Below, one piece after another: positions 5,256 through 9,198 of a DNA stretch of 9,198 bases. The DNA is from an uncultured Actinomycetes bacterium. GTDB taxonomy: Bacteria; Actinomycetota; Thermoleophilia; Gaiellales; F1-60-MAGs149. Where the stretch lies: positions 1 through 9,198 of the forward strand of contig CAIQOY010000026.1 in the NCBI GenBank assembly GCA_903873565.1, written 5' to 3'. Position 1 is the first letter of the stretch. Each line of letters begins with the position of its first letter. Position numbers and translations under genes: made by a program. The notes under the pieces are model-generated. The model saw only the letters and a list, made by a program, of their open reading frames with translations, did no database searches and was not told the DNA's origin.

Positions 5256-6361
5256 GTGCGCCCGCGCCAGCGCCGGTTGGGGCGCACGGCGGAGATCGCG
5301 AGGCGCAGGACGGCGAGGCCGTCGGCCAGGGGGGCCAGCCAGTAGGCGGCGGGGGGACGGTCGTAGGTGGCGCGCAGCGCCCCGTGCAGGAGCAGGCGCA
5401 CGCCGATCAGGACGAGCGACGGCACGGCCGCCCACCAGGAGCCGGTCAGGAGCGCGGCCAGCAGCATCCACGGCGGCAGGGCGAGGACGAGCAGCAGCGT
5501 GACCACGTCGACGAGCTGCTCGCCCCGGGAGGCGACGCCCGGCAGGGCCAGCGAGCGGCCCCACTCGCGCCACGCCTCGCGGCCGGAGGCGTGCATGTCG
5601 ACGACGAGGAGCGGGGCGGCGTCCGCCATCCCGACGCGCCAGCCCGCGCGCACGAGATGGCGGGCGAGGGCGACGTCCTCGGTCATGTTGGCGCGCACCG
5701 GCGCCCAGCCGCCCGCCGCGCGGAAGCGCTCCGTGGGCACGAGCAGGCACTGGCCGTTGGCGACGATGCGGTCCGTGCGGGCCGGGGCCGGCGTGGGCGG
5801 CCCGAAGCGGTAGACGAGGGTGGCGAGCAGCGCGGGGTGGAGGACGGCCTCGCCGGCCGTGTCGACCGCGAAGCGCGGGCCCGCGCTCATCGCGTCGTAG
5901 CCGTGCTCGAGCGCGGCCGCGAGCGCCGCGTCGGGCAGGGCCGGATCGGGGCGGGCGTCGGCGTCGAGGCACAGGCACCACTCGGCCGCGGCCTCGGCGA
6001 GGCCGGCCTGCAGCGCGTGCTGCTTGCCGACCCACTCGGGGGGCCGCTCGCCGGCGGTGATCAGCCGGATCCGCGGGTCGCGCTGCGACCACGCGCGCAC
6101 GAGGTCCGCGGTGCCGTCGGTCGAGCCGTCGTCGACGACGATCGCCTCGCGCACCACGGGGCCCATCTGCGCGACGCGCTCGAGCAGCGGCCCGAGCCGC
6201 AGCTCCTCGTCACGGGCGGGCACGAGGACCGTGAGCGCCCCCGGCGCGCCCGGCGCGCCGGGGGCGAGCGGCGGGACGCGGTCGCGACCGCGGCTCAGGC
6301 GCACGAGCACGACGAGGCCGGCGACGGCCTGGAGCGCGGCGAGCGCGTAGAGGGCGATCAT
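5237..6361 (-). CDS. Membrane-anchored family 2 glycosyltransferase, carotenoid glycosyltransferase-like
   Basis: 374 residues from ATG 6361, which overlaps the TGA of the CrtA-like gene (ATGA, 6358-6361). An N-terminal membrane helix (about 1-20) is followed by a GT-A fold: LTVLVPARDEE (43-53), VVDDGSTDGT (75-84), WVGKQHALQAGL (110-121), LDADA (132-136, the metal-binding DxD as DAD), NGQCLLV (202-208) and MTEDVALARHL (226-236, the acceptor-side TED). Near the C-terminus are WREWGRSL and two to three hydrophobic helices. The last residues, WRGRTYLRSS, match the W-x-GR-x-Y tail seen in CrtQ/CruC-type carotenoid glycosyltransferases and in the hopanoid-associated HpnB group. With a spheroidene monooxygenase-like gene directly upstream, a carotenoid acceptor is the best guess; the sugar donor cannot be read from sequence. 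A PGAPGAPGA low-complexity stretch (34-42) links the anchor and catalytic domain. Confidence 0.85.
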   Translation of the reverse strand: MIALYALAALQAVAGLVVLVRLSRGRDRVPPLAPGAPGAPGALTVLVPARDEELRLGPLLERVAQMGPVVREAIVVDDGSTDGTADLVRAWSQRDPRIRLITAGERPPEWVGKQHALQAGLAEAAAEWCLCLDADARPDPALPDAALAAALEHGYDAMSAGPRFAVDTAGEAVLHPALLATLVYRFGPPTPAPARTDRIVANGQCLLVPTERFRAAGGWAPVRANMTEDVALARHLVRAGWRVGMADAAPLLVVDMHASGREAWREWGRSLALPGVASRGEQLVDVVTLLLVLALPPWMLLAALLTGSWWAAVPSLVLIGVRLLLHGALRATYDRPPAAYWLAPLADGLAVLRLAISAVRPNRRWRGRTYLRSS

Positions 6362-7065
6362 CGGGCGGCGGCGAGCAGCGGGGCGAGCGGGTCGGCGCCG
6401 TCCCAGCTGCCCTCGCTCGCGGTCGGCCGGAAGCGGGCGAACAGCTCCTCGGCGTACCAGTCCTCCTCCGCGCGGCGGCGCATCGCCTCGCGGTGTGCGG
6501 GCGTGGCGTAGGCGAACTCCTTCATGGCGTCCAGCGACGTCCAGATCGACAGCGTGCCCTGGCGGCCGAGCGGCGACTCGCCGAAGCCGATGCTGCCCAC
6601 GAGGCCCTCGGCGCGGGCCAGGTCGAGGTCGATCGGGGGGACGGCGCCGTAGAAGCGGCGGGTGCGGCGCGCGCGCAGGGTGGCGCGGGTGATCACGGCG
6701 TAGGGGCCGTCGCCGGGCGGCGGCTCCTGCGCGGGGAACGGGTTCGAGCCGCCCCAGGCGCCGGCGGACTTGACCGGCACCATCCGCACCGTCCAGACCT
6801 CCGAGGCGTGCTCGCGCCAGCGCTCCGCGATCGGCGACTCGGCGAGGAAGCGGTCGAGGTCGGCCTCGTCGTCCCACGCGGCCACGAGGCCCCAGCGCAG
6901 GAGGTCGGGCTTCCAGGCGAAGGAGCGCCCCTGGGCCGTGCCCACGAGGCGTCGGAAGCGCAGGCCGGGGACCTGGGCGAGGTCGGGGCGGTCGAGCCCC
7001 ATCCGCCCGAAGGCCCAGCGCAGCTCCTCGCGGGGGTAGGTGACGAGGGAGACGGAGGCGATCAC
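6358..7065 (-). CDS. Spheroidene monooxygenase (CrtA)-like protein
   Basis: 235 residues from GTG 7065. CrtA of purple bacteria is an oxygenase that introduces a 2-keto group into spheroidene-type carotenoids. Family landmarks visible here are: N-terminal strand IASVSLVTYP (2-11), GLRFRRLVGTAQGRSF with W-x-P-D after it, RWREHASEVWTVRMVPVKSAGAWGGSNPF in the middle, then VITRATLRARRTRRFYGAVPP, and IGFGESPLGRQGTLSIWTS followed by EFAYATPAH. Near the C-terminus is EEDWYAEELFARFRP, with a final GSWDG. The repeated ferredoxin-like layout of two halves fits the family. Length is typical. It is first in a two-gene operon with the glycosyltransferase. A -10 box (TAGGCT, 7073-7078) sits 7 bases before the GTG, suggesting a leaderless mRNA. 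Non-carotenoid substrates are possible, because the family is wider than CrtA itself. Confidence 0.88.
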   Translation of the reverse strand: MIASVSLVTYPREELRWAFGRMGLDRPDLAQVPGLRFRRLVGTAQGRSFAWKPDLLRWGLVAAWDDEADLDRFLAESPIAERWREHASEVWTVRMVPVKSAGAWGGSNPFPAQEPPPGDGPYAVITRATLRARRTRRFYGAVPPIDLDLARAEGLVGSIGFGESPLGRQGTLSIWTSLDAMKEFAYATPAHREAMRRRAEEDWYAEELFARFRPTASEGSWDGADPLAPLLAAAR

Positions 7066-7072
7066 GGCGTTC

Positions 7073-7078
7073 AGCCTA
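7073..7078 (-). promoter_or_regulatory. -10 box of the CrtA-like/glycosyltransferase operon
   Basis: TAGGCT on the minus strand fits TANNNT and ends 7 bases before the GTG at 7065, so the transcript should begin at or next to the start codon. The identical hexamer stands before the peptidyl-prolyl isomerase (8023-8028). Confidence 0.5.
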
Positions 7079-7114
7079 TCGCGGCCCGGGGCCCCGGTGG
7101 ACGGGCGGATAGGA

Positions 7115-7142
7115 CGACGCCCCCGCCGAGGCGGGGGCGTCG
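7115..7142 (-). terminator. Terminator of rnpB
   Basis: CGACGCCCCCGCC (7115-7127) and GGCGGGGGCGTCG (7130-7142) are perfect 13-base arms; in practice the loop is about 4 bases. It lies 4 bases beyond the 3' arm of RNase P helix P1 and is followed on the minus strand by TCCTATCC, a weak U-rich tail. Confidence 0.8.
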
Positions 7143-7146
7143 ATGC

Positions 7147-7483
<337 letters not shown>

Positions 7484-7489
7484 GCCGAC

Positions 7490-7495
7490 ATCGTA
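7490..7495 (-). promoter_or_regulatory. -10 box of rnpB
   Basis: TACGAT on the minus strand matches TANNNT and ends 6 bases before the predicted RNA 5' end at 7483. No clear -35 hexamer is seen at 17-18 bases upstream. Confidence 0.6.
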
Positions 7496-7529
7496 TCCGA
7501 TGCCGCGAAGTCGGGGTCGGGGCGGGGCG

Positions 7530-7991
7530 CTAGCCCTCGACGATCCGGACCGTCATGGTGACGGGCTCGTGCGGCATGTCGCGGCCGTCGCGGTCCACGT
7601 TCGAGATCGCGTCGACGATGTCCATGCCCTCGACGACCTCCCCGAAGACCGTGTGCTTGCCCTTCAGCCAGTTGCAGTCGGCGGCGGTGACGATGAAGAA
7701 CTGCGACCCGTTCGTGTTCGGGCCGGCGTTGGCCATCGCGAGCTTGCCGCGGTCCACGTTGTGGGCGTTCTGCTCGTCCTCGAAGGTGTAGCCCGGGCCG
7801 CCGGTGCCGGTGCCCTGCGGGCAGCCGCCCTGGATCATGAAGTCGGGGATCACCCGGTGGAAGATCAGGCCGTCGTAGTAGCCCTCGCCCGCCAGCTTCG
7901 TGAAGTTGTCGACGGTCTTCGGCGCGTCCTCGGGGAAGAGCTCGAGCACGATCGTCCCCATGCTCGTCTCCATCTCGGCTTTCGTGGCCAC
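7530..7991 (-). CDS. Cyclophilin-type peptidyl-prolyl cis-trans isomerase, cytoplasmic
   Basis: 153 residues from GTG 7991, with AAAGGG (7997-8002) 5 bases upstream. A start at the ATG of Met7 (7971-7973) is possible. It catalyses cis-trans isomerisation of X-Pro bonds and assists folding. The whole protein is one cyclophilin domain: METSMGTIVLELF (7-19), FHRVIPDFMIQGG (44-56), LAMANAGPNTNGSQFFI (84-100) and NWLKGKHTVFGEVVEG (107-122). The active-site residues known from human cyclophilin A are all present: Arg46, Phe51, Gln54, Gln97, Phe99, Trp108 and His113. Trp108 predicts the cyclosporin-sensitive type. There is no signal peptide or membrane helix. The compact length is typical of bacterial PpiB-like proteins. 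It is transcribed toward rnpB, but rnpB has its own -10 box. Confidence 0.96.
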   Translation of the reverse strand: MATKAEMETSMGTIVLELFPEDAPKTVDNFTKLAGEGYYDGLIFHRVIPDFMIQGGCPQGTGTGGPGYTFEDEQNAHNVDRGKLAMANAGPNTNGSQFFIVTAADCNWLKGKHTVFGEVVEGMDIVDAISNVDRDGRDMPHEPVTMTVRIVEG

Positions 7992-8022
7992 GGGTGCCCT
8001 TTCGGTCGGGGTGTTCCGGCGC

Positions 8023-8028
8023 AGCCTA
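8023..8028 (-). promoter_or_regulatory. Likely -10 box of the peptidyl-prolyl isomerase gene
   Basis: TAGGCT on the minus strand lies 31 bases before the GTG, leaving a leader of about 25 bases that includes the AAAGGG ribosome site. It is in the 83-bp divergent region shared with the FIST gene. Confidence 0.45.
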
Positions 8029-8062
8029 GCCGCCTGCGCGTGCGCGCGGGCCGCCCAGCGGC

Positions 8063-8068
8063 CATGAT
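8063..8068 (+). promoter_or_regulatory. -10 box of the FIST gene (leaderless)
   Basis: CATGAT ends 6 bases before the GTG at 8075, the same geometry as at 4294-4299. No ribosome site precedes the GTG. The ATG inside this hexamer is in another frame and is not the start. Confidence 0.4.
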
Positions 8069-8074
8069 TCGGAC

Positions 8075-9184
8075 GTGGCCCGCTACGCCTCCCACCTGGT
8101 CCGCCACCGCGACCCCGACACGGCGGTCGACGTGGCGGCCGACCACCTCGAGGCGGAGCTGGCCGGGACGCCGCCGACCCTGGTGGTGATCACGGCCTCC
8201 GACGCGTTCCGCGACGAGGCCGACGAGCTGCGCCGCGCGGTCCTGCGGCGGTTCCCCGCGGCCGAGGTCGCGGGGGCCGTGATCGCGGGCGGCGTGATCG
8301 GGCGCGGGGAGGAGGTCGAGGAGGCGCCGGCCGTGAGCCTCCTGGCCGCCGCCCTGCCGGACGGCGCCGTCGGCGTGACGGCGCTCGACGACGCCGACGA
8401 GCTGCCCGACCACGCGGGGCTCGTCGTCGCCTTCGCCGACCCGTTCACGCTCGGGGCCGAGGACCTCTCCGACCGCGCCGACCGCTGCGGGGTCGACCTC
8501 GTCGGCGGCTTCACCGGCGGCTACGGCCCGGGCTCGGCGCGGCTGATCGCCACCGACGGGGTGCGCACCGCCGGCGCCGTCGTCCTCGCCGTCGACCTGC
8601 CGGGGGCCGGGGCGGTGGTCTCGCAGGGGGCGCGCCCGATCGGCCCCGACCTGGTGGTGACGGGGGCCGAGGGCAGCGTCGTCCTGGAGCTGGCCGGCAA
8701 GCCGGCCGTCGAGCAGCTGCACGGCGTCCTCGGCGGGCTCGACGCCGACGACCTCGCGCTCGCCCGCCAGGGCCTGATGGCCGGGATCGTGATCGACGAG
8801 AACCGCCCCGACTACGGCGTCGGCGACTTCCTCGTGCGCGGGCTCGTCGGGGTGGAGGCCGCGACGGGCGGGCTGGCGGTGCAGGCCCTGCCGCGCGTCG
8901 GGCAGACGTTCCGCTTCCACGTGCGCGACGCGGCGGGCGCCGACGGCGACCTGCGCCGCGCGCTCGGCGCCGGCGGCGGGGACGCGGGGGCGATCCTGCT
9001 CTTCGCCTGCAACGGGCGCGGGCGGCGGATGTTCGGCGAGGACCACCACGACGCCCGGGTCGTCGACGAGCTGCTCGGCGTGCCCGTCGCGGGGGCCTTC
9101 TGCCAGGGCGAGCTGGGGCCGGTGGCGGGGGCGAACCACGTGCACGCCTTCACCGCCACGTTAGCGGTGCTTCCGGCCGGCTAG
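8075..9184 (+). CDS. Stand-alone FIST-domain sensory protein
   Basis: 369 residues from GTG 8075. The FIST (F-box and intracellular signal transduction) domain is thought to bind small ligands such as amino acids, and is often joined to kinases or GGDEF modules; here nothing is fused to it. The FIST_N half (about 1-190) has alternating strands and helices: TLVVITASDAFRDEA, AGAVIAGGVIGRGEE, and GLVVAFADPFTLG, then VDLVGGFTGGYGPG. The FIST_C half carries the family signatures ILLFACNGRGRRMFGEDHHD (Cys312-Asn-Gly-Arg-Gly), VAGAFCQGELGPV (Cys343) and ANHVHAFTATLAVL at the C-terminus. PDYGVGDFLVRGLVG in the middle is also typical. There is no signal peptide or membrane helix, so it acts in the cytoplasm. 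It is divergent from the isomerase gene; the next gene lies beyond the window. Ligand and output partner are unknown. Confidence 0.92.
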   Translation: MARYASHLVRHRDPDTAVDVAADHLEAELAGTPPTLVVITASDAFRDEADELRRAVLRRFPAAEVAGAVIAGGVIGRGEEVEEAPAVSLLAAALPDGAVGVTALDDADELPDHAGLVVAFADPFTLGAEDLSDRADRCGVDLVGGFTGGYGPGSARLIATDGVRTAGAVVLAVDLPGAGAVVSQGARPIGPDLVVTGAEGSVVLELAGKPAVEQLHGVLGGLDADDLALARQGLMAGIVIDENRPDYGVGDFLVRGLVGVEAATGGLAVQALPRVGQTFRFHVRDAAGADGDLRRALGAGGGDAGAILLFACNGRGRRMFGEDHHDARVVDELLGVPVAGAFCQGELGPVAGANHVHAFTATLAVLPAG

Positions 9185-9198
9185 CGGGGCATCGGTCA

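Noticed and set aside
4353..6092. 579-residue minus-strand open frame
   Set aside because: It is antisense to the PlsY-like gene and the 4306 gene and out of frame with the glycosyltransferase; low-complexity Arg/Ala/Pro composition and no domain.
6240..6262. GGCGCGCC-type palindromic repeats
   Set aside because: They encode the PGAPGAPGA linker of the glycosyltransferase and need no other explanation.
4709..6511. 600-residue plus-strand open frame
   Set aside because: It is out of frame with PlsY and antisense to the glycosyltransferase; a shadow frame kept open by high GC.
7865..9145. 426-residue minus-strand open frame antisense to the FIST gene
   Set aside because: The plus-strand frame has clear FIST_N and FIST_C signatures; the antisense product has no recognisable domain and runs out of frame into the isomerase gene.

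Overview
The window is about 9.2 kb of very GC-rich (roughly 75% by eye) bacterial chromosome. Actinobacterial features are the Cheo-type SOS boxes (GAAC-N4-GTTC) in front of lexA, a standard type A RNase P RNA, many GTG starts, and TANNNT-like -10 boxes, some of them right next to start codons. A deep-branching actinobacterium of the Thermoleophilia/Solirubrobacterales kind is my best guess. That is an inference, because no rRNA or other phylogenetic marker is present.

Layout. Bases 1-1854 (minus) hold two tandem paralogous secreted proteins of a family I do not recognise; the second runs off the left edge. A divergent intergenic region with four phased TCTCAG-like direct repeats separates them from a secreted helical protein (2053-2622, plus). 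A terminator and a minus-strand tRNA-Leu(GAG) follow. Next is an SOS island: lexA with two LexA boxes, followed 3 bp later by a tiny CxxC/CxxC zinc-ribbon protein. At 3812-4240 lies the most notable gene, an exported thioredoxin-fold protein whose frame is interrupted once by TGA. The TGA sits exactly where the first cysteine of the redox motif belongs (TGA-Gly-Ala-Cys), so this is a strong candidate UxxC selenoprotein. A short helical protein and a PlsY-like membrane acyltransferase follow, overlapping by 4 bp.

On the minus strand, converging on the PlsY-like gene, is a two-gene carotenoid-type operon: a spheroidene monooxygenase (CrtA)-like protein and a membrane-anchored family 2 glycosyltransferase, overlapping by ATGA. 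Upstream of it are rnpB (RNase P RNA) and a cyclophilin-type peptidyl-prolyl isomerase, both minus. Divergent from the isomerase, a FIST-domain sensor protein runs to the right edge.

No mobile elements, CRISPR arrays or recent-transfer signatures were seen; composition is uniform. The region is mostly ordinary chromosome. The in-frame UGA, the phased operator repeats and the unrecognised secreted paralogues are the parts most worth following up. No selenocysteine machinery (selA, selB, selC, selD) lies in the window, so the selenoprotein reading depends on the rest of the genome.
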